A stretch of DNA of 64,000 nucleotides from Clostridiaceae bacterium (GTDB lineage: Bacteria; Cyanobacteriota; Vampirovibrionia; Gastranaerophilales; Gastranaerophilaceae), in assembly GCA_022641775.1 (NCBI GenBank), contig JALCDS010000007.1:1-64000 (forward strand), given 5' to 3'. The notes beneath the pieces are model-generated. The model searched no databases, was not told the DNA's origin, and saw only the letters and a list, made by a program, of their open reading frames with translations. Position 1 is the first letter of the stretch. The number at the start of each line of letters is the position of its first letter. This document shows positions 20,523 to 29,856 of this stretch, piece after piece. The translations under genes and the position numbers were made by a program.

Positions 20523-22004
20523 TTAATCAACAACTTTTACTCGCCCGTCATCTTTTATGGTTACGGGCGTTTTATCACGTTTAAAGTGATCTTCAACACA
20601 TTTTATCAAGTCAAAATCAAATATTTTTTCAGCTTTGTCATATTTATTTAACATTGAAAATCCGTCATTACCCTGCGCGCAATAATCGTTTATACCAAGT
20701 CTATAAATTTTATTCGGATCAGGATTTTGAACATTAATTTTGTGTTCAACACCTGATTTGTCAATATATGTCATATCTTTCAATTCACCTGAACGAGAAA
20801 CTGCATATTTCAAACCTGATGGATGGAACAACCCGGGTTTGTTATTAGATTTAATCATCGAACTGCAGCCTCGTTTTATCGCATCAACGAGGTCTTTTTC
20901 ATTACATGGAACAATACACAAACGGTTTCTGAACGGTGAAATTTCATCCAACACCTGACTGTCCAAATTTCCGCTTTCAAAATAGCCTCTTACATTTGCT
21001 GCAGATAATAGTGCTATATCACAGCCCAATTCTTCTTTAATACAATCAACTACAAAATTTGCATGCGGATTAGGTTCAATCAAATCATTGTTTAAAGGCG
21101 GAGCTGCCGATGCCACTTGTCCCACGACAACCGGCTTCCCTAAAATCTGGTCAAAAATATATCTGACCGGTGCATTACGTTTAAATCCGCGAGTGCCGGT
21201 TACACTGTTTTTAACTTTTGTTATATGACCTGAATTATCAAATTCCAAGTCTAAAATCCCAAAATTTTTGCCATCACGACCTGCTTGAGTAATCACAACA
21301 TAATCACCTGATTTTGATTTAAACATATTATATTCAGGTTCTACACTCTTCAACAAGTTGTGAGAATGTCCTCCTAAAATCACATCAATACCGTCGGTTT
21401 CCTGCGCAATTCTTTGATCATAACCAAAACCTGTATGTGACAACAAAATGATTTTATCAATACCCTGCTGTCTAAATTTATCAACTTCAGTTTGTATATC
21501 TTTTATCGTTTGACCTATATCATCAATCTTAAATTGTTGAAAAATTTTCCCGTATTTTACACGTGAAAATAAATCTGTCGGGGATGTTCCTATTATGCCG
21601 TATTTGTGACCGTTTATATCTTGGACATAAGATTTTTCAATTTTTTTAGAATAAGGATTTTCCGGTGAAACATGTACATTACATGCCAAAAGCCTGTATT
21701 TCATATCAGGAATAACGTCTTGAACTTTTTCTGCCATATCGTACTCATGATTTCCGACGGCAGAAGCAGATATTCCCATGATATTTTGAGCCTTAACAGC
21801 AACCATGTTAGTCGGTTCAACTTCGCCCAACATAATATCACCTGAGGATAATTTAAGTTTATCAACACTTTGCTTCCGTGAATTATCAAATCCGTTTGAA
21901 GCTGTAACTGTACGTTCCATGTTTATCGATTTACCATGGTAATCGTTAATATAAAAAATACTCGTTTTTATAGGCTGTAAATTTGAATTTACGGGCGTTA
22001 TCAT
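20523..22004 (-). CDS. 5'-nucleotidase / UshA-like metallophosphoesterase
   Basis: 493 residues in the two-domain layout of bacterial 5'-nucleotidases and 2',3'-cyclic phosphodiesterases. The N-terminal metallophosphoesterase domain shows FYINDYHGK (metal-binding D and H), GNHEYD and GGHSHNLL. The C-terminal substrate domain shows NDYCAQGNDGFSML, matching the N-D-(F/Y)-x-A-x-G-x-D-G loop. The family hydrolyses nucleoside monophosphates, usually outside the cytoplasm. This copy has no signal peptide: it starts MITPVNSNLQPI and goes straight into the first beta strand. It is therefore either cytoplasmic, exported by another route, or misstarted; no better upstream ATG was seen. A candidate binding site AGGGA lies about 10 bases before the ATG. 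Confidence 0.85.
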   Translation of the reverse strand: MITPVNSNLQPIKTSIFYINDYHGKSINMERTVTASNGFDNSRKQSVDKLKLSSGDIMLGEVEPTNMVAVKAQNIMGISASAVGNHEYDMAEKVQDVIPDMKYRLLACNVHVSPENPYSKKIEKSYVQDINGHKYGIIGTSPTDLFSRVKYGKIFQQFKIDDIGQTIKDIQTEVDKFRQQGIDKIILLSHTGFGYDQRIAQETDGIDVILGGHSHNLLKSVEPEYNMFKSKSGDYVVITQAGRDGKNFGILDLEFDNSGHITKVKNSVTGTRGFKRNAPVRYIFDQILGKPVVVGQVASAAPPLNNDLIEPNPHANFVVDCIKEELGCDIALLSAANVRGYFESGNLDSQVLDEISPFRNRLCIVPCNEKDLVDAIKRGCSSMIKSNNKPGLFHPSGLKYAVSRSGELKDMTYIDKSGVEHKINVQNPDPNKIYRLGINDYCAQGNDGFSMLNKYDKAEKIFDFDLIKCVEDHFKRDKTPVTIKDDGRVKVVD

Positions 22005-22084
22005 GTGTTAATATCCCTGCATGGAGAACGTCCGTAAATAAAAAATTTTGCTATTATACTTTTAAATGTTTACAAAAATTATCA

Positions 22085-22315
22085 TTAAAATTTCATTGTT
22101 TGAACTTTGCCAAATTGAGCGAGTTTCTTTTCAAATTCTGAAGTTTCACCAATAACTTCTAACAAAACAATTCCGTCAGGCGCGCATTTTGTATCGTTTG
22201 CATCATGAAGCCCGATTCTGGTTTTAACCTGACATCCGAATTCTGTTACAACCTTTTGGAAATCTAAAGAATTTAAAACCCTGTTTTCCAATTTTACTCC
22301 AATAATTGTTGCCAT
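22085..22315 (-). CDS. TM1266-like ACT-fold regulator, small
   Basis: A 76-residue protein with a beta-alpha-beta-beta-alpha-beta pattern: ATIIGVKLENRV, an amphipathic helix, CQVKTRIGLHDAND, GIVLLEVIGE, a second helix, and VQTMKF at the end. This matches the small ACT/NikR-C-like proteins annotated as iron-only hydrogenase system regulators. No hydrogenase gene is in the window, so the name describes family only. The binding site AAGGAGT lies about 6 bases before the ATG. It sits 15 bp downstream of purA and is probably co-transcribed with it. Confidence 0.6.
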   Translation of the reverse strand: MATIIGVKLENRVLNSLDFQKVVTEFGCQVKTRIGLHDANDTKCAPDGIVLLEVIGETSEFEKKLAQFGKVQTMKF

Positions 22316-22330
22316 ATAAGACTCCTTTCG

Positions 22331-23608
22331 TTATTTAAAAATAGTTTGATCTCTGTTTGGACCTACACTTACAATATCAATTGGAACATTGATAAGTTCT
22401 TCCAATTTTGCAAGGTATTTTTTACAGTTTTCAGGTAACTTATTATAGTCTTTTATTTGAGAAATATCAACTCCCCAACCCTTACAAGTTTCATAAACAG
22501 GTTCAAGATATTTATGCATATAAACATCTGTAGGATATGTTTTGTAAATCTTGCCGTCACGAGTATCTTTATAAGCCGTACAAACTTTTATTTCATCAAA
22601 TCCGTTAAATACATCAATCTTTGTTAATGCAACAGATGTCAAGCCACCTACAAGTGCGCCATAACGCATAGTAACGGCATCAAACCAACCGCATCTGCGA
22701 GGACGACCCGTTGTGGTACCAAATTCATGTCCGACTTGTCTTATTTTTTCGCCAATTTCATCTGTTAATTCGGTTACAAAAGGACCTTCGCCAACACGAG
22801 TTACGTATGCTTTTGCAACCCCAATAACTTCATCAATCATACAAGGACCAAATCCACTTCCTGTGGCAGCTCCTCCTGCAATGGCATTTGAGCTTGTTAC
22901 ATAAGGATAAGTCCCGTAATCTATATCCAGCATAACACCTTGAGCACCTTCAAAAAGGATTGTAGCTTTATCACGTTTAAATTTTTCAAGCATTTCTTGC
23001 CAATCAAAACAAACATAAGGTCTGAATATTTCTGCATATTTTTCACACAATGACATTACACATTCTTTTGTATATGGTTGAAGTCCATAAACTTTTTCCA
23101 GCATTTTATTTTTTAAAGGAAGGATTACATCCAATTTTTCTGATAAAGATTCCGTAGAATACAAATCTTGAACTTTCAAACCTATTCTTGCCATTTTATC
23201 TGTATATGTAGGTCCGATACCTTTTTTAGTGGTTCCTATTTTGCCTTTTTTAGCTGAATCCTCACTATAACCATCGACTTCTGTATGATAAGGCATTGTA
23301 ATAGATGCTAAAGGACTAATCTTCAAACCTTTTAAACTCACACCCTGTTCTTTTAAGGCTTTAGTTTCTTCTTCAAAATATTCGGGCAAAATTACGACAC
23401 CTGCACCGATAAAACAAGTTTTACCTTCATACAAGCTGCCTGATGGTACCAAGTGAAATTTAAAAACTTTATCATTGACAACAACAGTATGACCAGCATT
23501 ACAACCACCTTGATATCTTATAATAAAATCCGATTTTGCAGCCAAAATATCAGTAATCTTAGCTTTTCCTTCGTCTCCCCATTGAGCTCCAACTACAACT
23601 TTATTCAT
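22331..23608 (-). CDS. purA: Adenylosuccinate synthetase
   Basis: 425 residues, normal length. It condenses IMP with aspartate using GTP to form adenylosuccinate, the first committed step to AMP. The N-terminus has the signature VVVGAQWGDEGKAKITD and GGCNAGHTVV. Further conserved parts are GTTKKGIGPTY, LFEGAQGVMLDIDYGTYP, TTTGRPRRCGWFD and the C-terminal SVGPNRDQTI. In many bacteria the P-loop-like start reads GDEGKGK; here the second G is A (GDEGKAK), a mild variant. AAGGGA lies upstream of the ATG. Cytoplasmic. Confidence 0.97.
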   Translation of the reverse strand: MNKVVVGAQWGDEGKAKITDILAAKSDFIIRYQGGCNAGHTVVVNDKVFKFHLVPSGSLYEGKTCFIGAGVVILPEYFEEETKALKEQGVSLKGLKISPLASITMPYHTEVDGYSEDSAKKGKIGTTKKGIGPTYTDKMARIGLKVQDLYSTESLSEKLDVILPLKNKMLEKVYGLQPYTKECVMSLCEKYAEIFRPYVCFDWQEMLEKFKRDKATILFEGAQGVMLDIDYGTYPYVTSSNAIAGGAATGSGFGPCMIDEVIGVAKAYVTRVGEGPFVTELTDEIGEKIRQVGHEFGTTTGRPRRCGWFDAVTMRYGALVGGLTSVALTKIDVFNGFDEIKVCTAYKDTRDGKIYKTYPTDVYMHKYLEPVYETCKGWGVDISQIKDYNKLPENCKKYLAKLEELINVPIDIVSVGPNRDQTIFK

Positions 23609-23676
23609 TGAAAAATCCCTTCTTAAAAACTGCTATTACCGATTTATTTTAGCACGGAAAAAGTTCGTTGTTAAAT

Positions 23677-24666
23677 TTATTTTAATTCTCCAATCAATTT
23701 AGGTAAAATTTCAAAAACATCACCAACAATACCATAATCGGCATGTTCAAAAATCGGAGCGTTTTCATCAATATTTATAGCAAATATTTTATCAGAATTT
23801 TCCATTCCGACAATGTGTTGGATAGCACCGGAAATTCCGCATGCAATATAAATTTTTGGAGAAACTGTAATCCCTGTTTGTCCGATTTGCATATTTTTCG
23901 GAGCAATTCCAATATCAGTTGCGCCACGGCTTGCACCAACTTCAGCGCCCAAGGTATCGGCAAATTCTTTCAACAGTTCAAAGCCCTTCGCAGTTTTCAT
24001 ACCTTTTCCACCGGAAATAATAATTTTTGCATCCAATAATTTGTTACGCTCTTTTTCTATCCCCTTTGCAAAGTTCAAGATTTTAACCCGTTCATACAAA
24101 CCGTAGATTTCAGCTTTGTCATAAATATATTCTGTTTGTTTAGGCGTATCATGCTCCATAGGTTTGAAAACATTTTCTCTAACCGTTGCCATTTGAATAT
24201 CGGATTTTGAAAGGATAGTTGCCATCAATTGACCGTCAAAAGTCGGACGAGTAGCAGCTAATTGACCTTTTTCATTAATATCAAGTTCTATACAATCCGC
24301 AGTCAACCCAGCATGAAGTTCTGAGGCTAAACGCGGAGCCAAATCTCTGCCTTGAGTTGTTGCTCCGATTAAAATTATTGCAGGTTTTATTTTTTTTATT
24401 TCATCAAGTGCGACTTTTGAATAAAATTCAGTAGTGTAATTTTCCAATCTGTCATCTTCCACAACATAAACTTCATCAATTCCGAATTTTTCAAACCCTT
24501 CTTTAAAGTTTTGAGTATTGCCTTCTTTCGTAATAATTAATGCCATCACAGGACAATTATCAATCTTTTCAGCTAATTTTTGAGCTTTTGATGCAAGTTC
24601 AAAGAAAACCGGTTGAACATAATTGGACTTATTCACTTCTGCATATAATAAAATACCTTTATTCAT
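23677..24666 (-). CDS. etfA: Electron transfer flavoprotein, alpha subunit
   Basis: 329 residues, typical of EtfA. The N-terminal alpha/beta domain carries VVEDDRLENYTTEFYSKV and LIGATTQGRDLAPRLASEL. The C-terminal FAD-binding domain carries ISGGKGM, LGAEVGASRGATD, IGQTGITVSPKIYIACGISG and INIDENAPIFEHADYGIVGD. With EtfB it moves electrons between flavin dehydrogenases and acceptors, or takes part in flavin-based bifurcation. The start overlaps the end of etfB by 8 bp, so the two are translationally coupled. It is the last gene of the nfnA-like - Cys-rich - etfB - etfA operon. Confidence 0.95.
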   Translation of the reverse strand: MNKGILLYAEVNKSNYVQPVFFELASKAQKLAEKIDNCPVMALIITKEGNTQNFKEGFEKFGIDEVYVVEDDRLENYTTEFYSKVALDEIKKIKPAIILIGATTQGRDLAPRLASELHAGLTADCIELDINEKGQLAATRPTFDGQLMATILSKSDIQMATVRENVFKPMEHDTPKQTEYIYDKAEIYGLYERVKILNFAKGIEKERNKLLDAKIIISGGKGMKTAKGFELLKEFADTLGAEVGASRGATDIGIAPKNMQIGQTGITVSPKIYIACGISGAIQHIVGMENSDKIFAINIDENAPIFEHADYGIVGDVFEILPKLIGELK

Positions 24667-25438
24667 CTTCTTTCAAGCACTCCTTAATATTTGTTGCTAT
24701 TTCATCAGATGAAATAAACTTACATTCATGTTTTTTAATTGGACGAAAAGCCTTTGAAACATATGTTGGAGAACCTTTCAGACCGACATCTTCGGGTTCC
24801 AATAAAATATCTTTATGCGAAAGAACTTTTATTTCAGTATTTTTTGCACGTTTCATTCCGTTAATAGTAGGACGTGAAGGCTCATACGCTCCTTGTAACA
24901 CACAAATAAGTGCAGGAAGTTTGACTTGAACAGTCTCAATTCCTTCTTCCAATTCTCTGCGTACCGTCACATAAAATTCATTAGCATCAACAATCTCATT
25001 TACGTATGTAACCTGAGGAATATCAAGTTTTGCAGCAACAGAAGGTCCGGTCTGTGCAGTATCACCATCCACAGCAAATTGCCCGCATATAATCAAATTA
25101 AAATCAGAATAATGCGTTTTTATTGCAGCAGAAAGTGTCTTGCCTGTTGCATAAGTATCCGCACCGGCAAATTTTTTATCAGAAATCAAACACCCGCCAT
25201 CACAACCCAAAGCAACAGCCTTCTTTAGCATATCTTCAGCTTGATTAGGCCCCATTGTAATTGCTGTTATTTCCACATTTTGTTCATGCTTTTTAATTTT
25301 TAAAGCTTCTTCAAGCGCATAAACATCGTAAGGATTGATAACACTTTCCAATCCTTCACGTTGAATGGTATTATTTTCGGTCCATTTGATATTTGTTGTA
25401 TCAGGGACTTGTTTTATACATACAAGTATCTTCATCAA
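24659..25438 (-). CDS. etfB: Electron transfer flavoprotein, beta subunit
   Basis: 259 residues, normal for EtfB. It begins MMKILVCIKQVPDTTN, the usual family start, then has NPYDVYALEEALKIK, an AMP/FAD-binding stretch AITMGPNQAEDMLKKA and the FAVDGDTAQTGPSVA loop. Whether this pair is of the bifurcating type, with a second FAD in place of AMP, cannot be settled by eye, but the neighbouring NfnA-like flavoprotein makes it worth asking. It sits 9 bp after the Cys-rich small gene and overlaps etfA by 8 bp. Confidence 0.95.
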   Translation of the reverse strand: MMKILVCIKQVPDTTNIKWTENNTIQREGLESVINPYDVYALEEALKIKKHEQNVEITAITMGPNQAEDMLKKAVALGCDGGCLISDKKFAGADTYATGKTLSAAIKTHYSDFNLIICGQFAVDGDTAQTGPSVAAKLDIPQVTYVNEIVDANEFYVTVRRELEEGIETVQVKLPALICVLQGAYEPSRPTINGMKRAKNTEIKVLSHKDILLEPEDVGLKGSPTYVSKAFRPIKKHECKFISSDEIATNIKECLKEDE

Positions 25439-25447
25439 TATTCCTTA

Positions 25448-25627
25448 TTATGAATGTTTTTGTTTTGAATTTGCATCTAACAAAGCGTTATATGCAATCA
25501 TATAAACTGAGCATTTTTTTACAGAAGAAACGTACCAAGCACAACGTTCCTTTGTACAAACCATATCAAGGCCTGCACCAACACTCATCAAAGGACAAAA
25601 CGGAATTTCTTTTTTTATATCAGTCAT
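25448..25627 (-). CDS. 59-aa Cys-rich protein inside the nfnA/etf operon
   Basis: The minus-strand frame starts with ATG at 25627 and stops at TAA 25450-25448. The product starts MTDIKKEIPFCPLMSVG and continues with CTKERCAWYVSS and KKCSVYMIAYN. It has four cysteines, with CxxxxC in the middle, a spacing fit for a small Fe-S or zinc site. It is separated from nfnA by 9 bp and from etfB by 9 bp, so it is clearly part of the operon. No family was recognised. The strategic place between two flavoprotein genes suggests a redox or metal role, but that is inference from position and cysteines only. Confidence 0.75.
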   Translation of the reverse strand: MTDIKKEIPFCPLMSVGAGLDMVCTKERCAWYVSSVKKCSVYMIAYNALLDANSKQKHS

Positions 25628-25636
25628 TTTATTCTC

Positions 25637-26479
25637 CTATTTTGCAACAGCTTGTTTTAACAAGTTACAATTTTCGTCACGAGTTTTTTCAACATCTTTG
25701 TAAAGACGAGTTCTGTTTATAACTTCATCAAAATCAATTTCGTGTGCATTAAAATCAGGCCCGTCAACACAGGCAAACTTAACTTTACCGCCAACAGTAA
25801 CACGACATGCACCACACATACCTGTACCATCAACCATAATCGGGTTCATACTTGCTTCTGTATAAATACCCTTGTCACGTGTCAAATTGGCAACCGCTCT
25901 CATCATAGGCATAGGACCTACGGCAATTGCATAATTTACTGGTTCACTGTTCATAATACGTTCAAGCACCTGAGTTACAAAACCTTTTTCACCTAGAGTT
26001 CCATCATCAGTTGTGATAAATAATTCAGTACAAGCATCTTTCATTTTGTCTTGCCAGAAAATCAAATCTTTATTTCTCGCACCCATAATCATATAAACTT
26101 TGTTACCTGCTTCTTTAAACGCTTTTGCAATCAAATAGCATGGAGCAGCACCATAACCGCCTGCGAGACAAACAACTGTACCATATTTTTTGATATGTGT
26201 AGGTTGTCCCAAAGGTCCTACGATATCAACAAGTTCATCTCCGACATTCAATTTTGCGAGTTTCTTTGTTGAATACCCGACAGCCATAAATACAAGTGTC
26301 AAAGCACCTGTACTTTTGTCAACATCGGCTATTGTCAACGGCACTCTTTCGCCATTTTCTTCTGCTCTAAATATAATAAATTGTCCTGCCTTTGCATTTC
26401 TAACAACATAAGGTGCATCAACTGTTATTTCATATTGATTCGGACAAATTTCTTTTTTTGATAATATTTTGTATCCCAT
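25637..26479 (-). CDS. nfnA: NfnA-like ferredoxin-NADP+ reductase / sulfide dehydrogenase FAD subunit
   Basis: 280 residues of the ferredoxin-NADP reductase superfamily. The FAD domain has the variant RVPLTIAD, the NAD(P) domain has CLAGGYGAAPCYLIAKA and IAVGPMPMMRAV, and the [2Fe-2S] site near the C-terminus reads VDGTGMCGACRV and FACVDGPDF (one Asp and three Cys as likely ligands, as known for NfnA). It corresponds to the small subunit of NADH-dependent ferredoxin:NADP+ oxidoreductase or sulfide dehydrogenase. The usual partner, the NfnB/GltD-like large subunit, is not adjacent; etfBA is instead. It is first in the operon, with AGGAAA before the ATG. Confidence 0.85.
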   Translation of the reverse strand: MGYKILSKKEICPNQYEITVDAPYVVRNAKAGQFIIFRAEENGERVPLTIADVDKSTGALTLVFMAVGYSTKKLAKLNVGDELVDIVGPLGQPTHIKKYGTVVCLAGGYGAAPCYLIAKAFKEAGNKVYMIMGARNKDLIFWQDKMKDACTELFITTDDGTLGEKGFVTQVLERIMNSEPVNYAIAVGPMPMMRAVANLTRDKGIYTEASMNPIMVDGTGMCGACRVTVGGKVKFACVDGPDFNAHEIDFDEVINRTRLYKDVEKTRDENCNLLKQAVAK

Positions 26480-26532
26480 TTTCCTACCTTTTATTTTCTA
26501 TTCTACAAGAATTATACAATAAATTTCACAAT

Positions 26533-27576
26533 TTAGCATGTTTTATAAGAGTAATCAGGTGTATTCTTAAGCTTAGCCTCGATTTCGTCAAATGTTAAAA
26601 ATCCTTTTGTTGCACCAAATTCAGAAACAACACCGGCTGAATTTACAGATGCCATCATCAACGATTTGCCGATATTTTTGTCTGTTCTATCCAATGAAGC
26701 GCAGAAAGTTGAAGCAAAAGCATCACCGGCTCCAAGGGTTGAAACTACAGGGCCGTCAAAACAAGGGCAGTAGAAGAAAGTTTTTCCGTCATAAGCGTAA
26801 GCACCCCTTCCGCCATCTGTTATTACAATAATTTGATAATCCTTAACCTTTAATTTTTTAAACATTTCAATAATATCAGGGTGAATCATACAATCAGAAA
26901 ACTTTTCAGTACGTGTATCCGGACGAACCTGAATTTGTGTTGCCATAGATGCTTCTTCTTTGTTCATAACAACAATTTCAGCATTTTCCAAAATACCTTT
27001 GATATAGTTATATCCACGTTTCAAACAAGTTGTTCCGGCATTGAAACAAACATAAACATTGTTTTCGTGTGCAAATTTTACGATATTATCAAGAACTTTG
27101 TTACTATCACCATTCAACGGTGCAATATATAAAAGTCTTGCTGATTTAATTGCATCATAATCAATTTCTGATTTTTTTATACAAGCGTTTGCGCCACGGT
27201 GAGCAAGAACTGTTCTATCACCTTGAAAACTTGTCAAAATTATTGAAAAACCTGTTGATACATTTTTATCTTGAATAATACTTGATGTTGAAACTTTTGT
27301 TTCTTTGAAAGCTTCTAAAATACCTTGAGAATAAATATCGTCTCCTATTTTTACGATAGCATTTGTTTTAAAGCCTAAATTATCAAAATTCATTGCGGTA
27401 TTAACTCCGCCACCGCCGACATTTGAGGCAAAATCTGTTATCTCAACTTTTGCACCGTACGGATAGCTCATAAAATCAGAACGCTTGTCTTTTTTGCAAA
27501 CTGACACAATATTGGCATCATCACTTTCAACAAATACATCCATCGTGGCACTACCAATCGTAACTACATCAACCAT
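26533..27576 (-). CDS. PfkB-family carbohydrate kinase
   Basis: 348 residues. The N-terminus MVDVVTIGSATMDVFVE and the NVGGGGVNTAMN loop match the first PfkB signature region. The C-terminal signature with the catalytic Asp is VSTLGAGDAFASTF. This ribokinase/fructokinase-like fold phosphorylates a sugar or nucleoside at the expense of ATP; the substrate cannot be told. The start chosen is the second ATG (27576), because GGAG lies 7 bases before it. The ATG two codons earlier (27582) directly abuts that site. It stands alone, downstream of the pnp terminator. Confidence 0.88.
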   Translation of the reverse strand: MVDVVTIGSATMDVFVESDDANIVSVCKKDKRSDFMSYPYGAKVEITDFASNVGGGGVNTAMNFDNLGFKTNAIVKIGDDIYSQGILEAFKETKVSTSSIIQDKNVSTGFSIILTSFQGDRTVLAHRGANACIKKSEIDYDAIKSARLLYIAPLNGDSNKVLDNIVKFAHENNVYVCFNAGTTCLKRGYNYIKGILENAEIVVMNKEEASMATQIQVRPDTRTEKFSDCMIHPDIIEMFKKLKVKDYQIIVITDGGRGAYAYDGKTFFYCPCFDGPVVSTLGAGDAFASTFCASLDRTDKNIGKSLMMASVNSAGVVSEFGATKGFLTFDEIEAKLKNTPDYSYKTC

Positions 27577-27663
27577 TTTCATTCTCCATTTTATCTATAT
27601 AGGAATATTTTAACACAAATAGAAAAAGATGGTTTTAAATACATAAATGGATAATTAAAATTT

Positions 27664-27695
27664 AAAAAAAAGAGCCGATTAAAATTAATCGACTC
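27664..27695 (-). terminator. Rho-independent terminator of pnp
   Basis: On the minus strand the arms GAGTCGATT and AATCGGCTC pair (one G-U) around a six-base loop and are followed directly by an eight-base T run. It lies 23 bp past the pnp stop. Confidence 0.88.
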
Positions 27696-27717
27696 TCTTT
27701 TTGATATATTTTATCTG

Positions 27718-29856
27718 TTATTGAACAGATGCTTTTTCTTCTTCGGTTACACCCTTGATTGTAAGGTTTACTCTGCCCTTATCATCAATTTTGATAACCT
27801 TAACGATTACTTCATCACCGACTTTTACGTGCGGTTCAATCGTTTCAATACGTTCTTGACAGATTTGAGATATGTGAACCATACCGTCTTTTCCACCGCC
27901 AAGTTCAACAAATGCTCCGATTGGAATAATTCTTACAACTTTGCCTTTCAAAATCATACCTTCTTGCGGTTTGAATGTTAAGTCTTTAATCATTTTCTTC
28001 GCAATATCAGCACCTTCTTGATCGTTAGATGTAATTGTTACAACACCAGAATCTTGGATATCGATTTCAGCACCTGATGCATCAATAATCGCTCTGATTT
28101 GTTTTCCGCCAGGTCCGATTACTGTTCCGATATCTTCTGTTGCAACTGTCATTGTGCAAATTTGAGGAGCGTAAGGTGACAAATGATCATTTGGCGCTGT
28201 AATAGCTTTTCTCATTTCGCCTAAGATATGCAATCTGCCTTCTTTTGCTTGACCTAAAGCACGACGTAAAGTTTCATTAGGAATACCTTTTGCTTTCATA
28301 TCCATTTGTAAAGCGGTAATTCCTGTGTCATTACCTGTAACTTTAAAGTCCATATCACCCAAGAAATCTTCAATACCTTGAATATCAGTTAATACAACAG
28401 GTTCATGACCTTCTTCTTTAATCATACCCATTGCAACGCCACCTATCATACATTTAACAGGAACGCCTGCATTCATCAAAGCCATTGAACTTCCGCAAGT
28501 TGATGCCATTGAAGTTGAACCGTTTGATTCCAAGACATCAGAAGTTACACGAATTGTATAACCAAATTCTTCTTGAGAAGGAAGTGCCGGAATATTGGCA
28601 CGTTCTGCCAAGTTTCCGTGACCAACTTCACGACGACCAGGACCTCTTAAAGGTTTTACTTCACCAACTGAGAATCCAGGGAATATGTATTTGTGCATAT
28701 AAGTTTTTTCTGTTTCAGGATCAACACCGTCAAGTTCTTGTTTCATGCCAGGACCTGCAAGAGTTGCAACTGATAATACTTGAGTTTGACCTCTTGTAAA
28801 TACAGCTGAACCGTGAGCACGAGGAAGAACACCAACTTCGCACCAAATAGGACGAACTTCGTTTGGTTTTCTACCGTCAGCTCTAACGCCTTCTTCTAAT
28901 ATCATTTTACGCATAACGTGTTTTTCTGCAGCTTTAAATTCTTCTGCTACAAAATCAACACCTGTATCTTCAATCATTTTTCTGATTGAGTTATCTTCAG
29001 GTAATGCGTCTATTTTATCTTTTACTAATTGTTTTGCTTCATCAAGTTTGTTTTGTCTATAAGTTCTGTCAAAATTGTGATAAGCATCAAAAATCATATC
29101 GTGAGCATTGTCTTCAATAATTTTTGCAATTTCTGATGTGTCATAAGGATTTACAAATTCTTGTTTTTCAACACCACATTGTTTTGCGAATTCAACTTGA
29201 GCTTCACATTGTTTTTTGATTTCGCCTTGAGCAAATTCAACAGCTTCCATAATATCGTCTTCACTAACAAAGTTGCAACCAGCTTCAACCATAATTACAG
29301 AATCGTGAGTTCCGGCAACAACAATGTTCAAGTCAGACTTGTCACATTCTCTGTGTGTAGGGTTAGCAATCATTTTGCCATCAAGTTTTGCGACACGAAC
29401 AGCACCGATTGGTCCTTCAAACGGAGCTCCGCTTATCATCAACGCACAAGATGCACCTAACATTGCAAGTGTATCAGGTTGATTTTGTTGGTCATAGCTG
29501 AACAATTGAGCTACGATTTGAATATCGTTTCTATATCCTTTTGGAAATAACGGTCTGATTGGTCTATCAATTAGACGAGAAACAAGGATTGCCTTGTCGC
29601 TTGCTTTACCTTCTGAACGGTTGTAACCACCGGGGATACGTCCGATAGAAGACATTCTTTCTTCATAATCAATTAATAATGGGAAAAAGTCTATCCCAAC
29701 TCTAGGTTCCTTGCTTATAGTTGCGTGAACGAACAACATTGTATCGCCACATCTAACTGTAACAGAACCGTTTGCAGAATTTGCATACTTCCCTGTTTCA
29801 ACTGTAACGGTTTTATCACCGATTACGAGTTGCATTTGTTTTGTTTCAGGTATCAT
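27718..29856 (-). CDS. pnp: Polyribonucleotide nucleotidyltransferase (PNPase)
   Basis: 712 residues. It degrades RNA 3' to 5' by phosphorolysis as a trimer. Two RNase PH-like domains are visible: the first with GDTMLFVHATISKEPR and IDYEERMSSIGRIPGGY, the second with GVRADGRKPNEVRPI and RAHGSAVFTRGQTQ. The KH domain (GPGGKQIRAIIDASGAEIDI) and the S1 domain (GKVVRIIPIGAFVELGGG) close the protein. The start at 29856 (MIPETKQMQ) is chosen because AAGGAAA lies 6 bases upstream. An upstream ATG at 29931 would add 25 residues that look like untranslated leader. Confidence 0.97.
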   Translation of the reverse strand: MIPETKQMQLVIGDKTVTVETGKYANSANGSVTVRCGDTMLFVHATISKEPRVGIDFFPLLIDYEERMSSIGRIPGGYNRSEGKASDKAILVSRLIDRPIRPLFPKGYRNDIQIVAQLFSYDQQNQPDTLAMLGASCALMISGAPFEGPIGAVRVAKLDGKMIANPTHRECDKSDLNIVVAGTHDSVIMVEAGCNFVSEDDIMEAVEFAQGEIKKQCEAQVEFAKQCGVEKQEFVNPYDTSEIAKIIEDNAHDMIFDAYHNFDRTYRQNKLDEAKQLVKDKIDALPEDNSIRKMIEDTGVDFVAEEFKAAEKHVMRKMILEEGVRADGRKPNEVRPIWCEVGVLPRAHGSAVFTRGQTQVLSVATLAGPGMKQELDGVDPETEKTYMHKYIFPGFSVGEVKPLRGPGRREVGHGNLAERANIPALPSQEEFGYTIRVTSDVLESNGSTSMASTCGSSMALMNAGVPVKCMIGGVAMGMIKEEGHEPVVLTDIQGIEDFLGDMDFKVTGNDTGITALQMDMKAKGIPNETLRRALGQAKEGRLHILGEMRKAITAPNDHLSPYAPQICTMTVATEDIGTVIGPGGKQIRAIIDASGAEIDIQDSGVVTITSNDQEGADIAKKMIKDLTFKPQEGMILKGKVVRIIPIGAFVELGGGKDGMVHISQICQERIETIEPHVKVGDEVIVKVIKIDDKGRVNLTIKGVTEEEKASVQ

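Noticed and set aside
25393-25722. A 109-codon plus-strand frame across the nfnA/etf operon.
   Set aside because: It runs antisense to etfB, the 59-aa gene and nfnA, has no binding site, and has no recognisable features.
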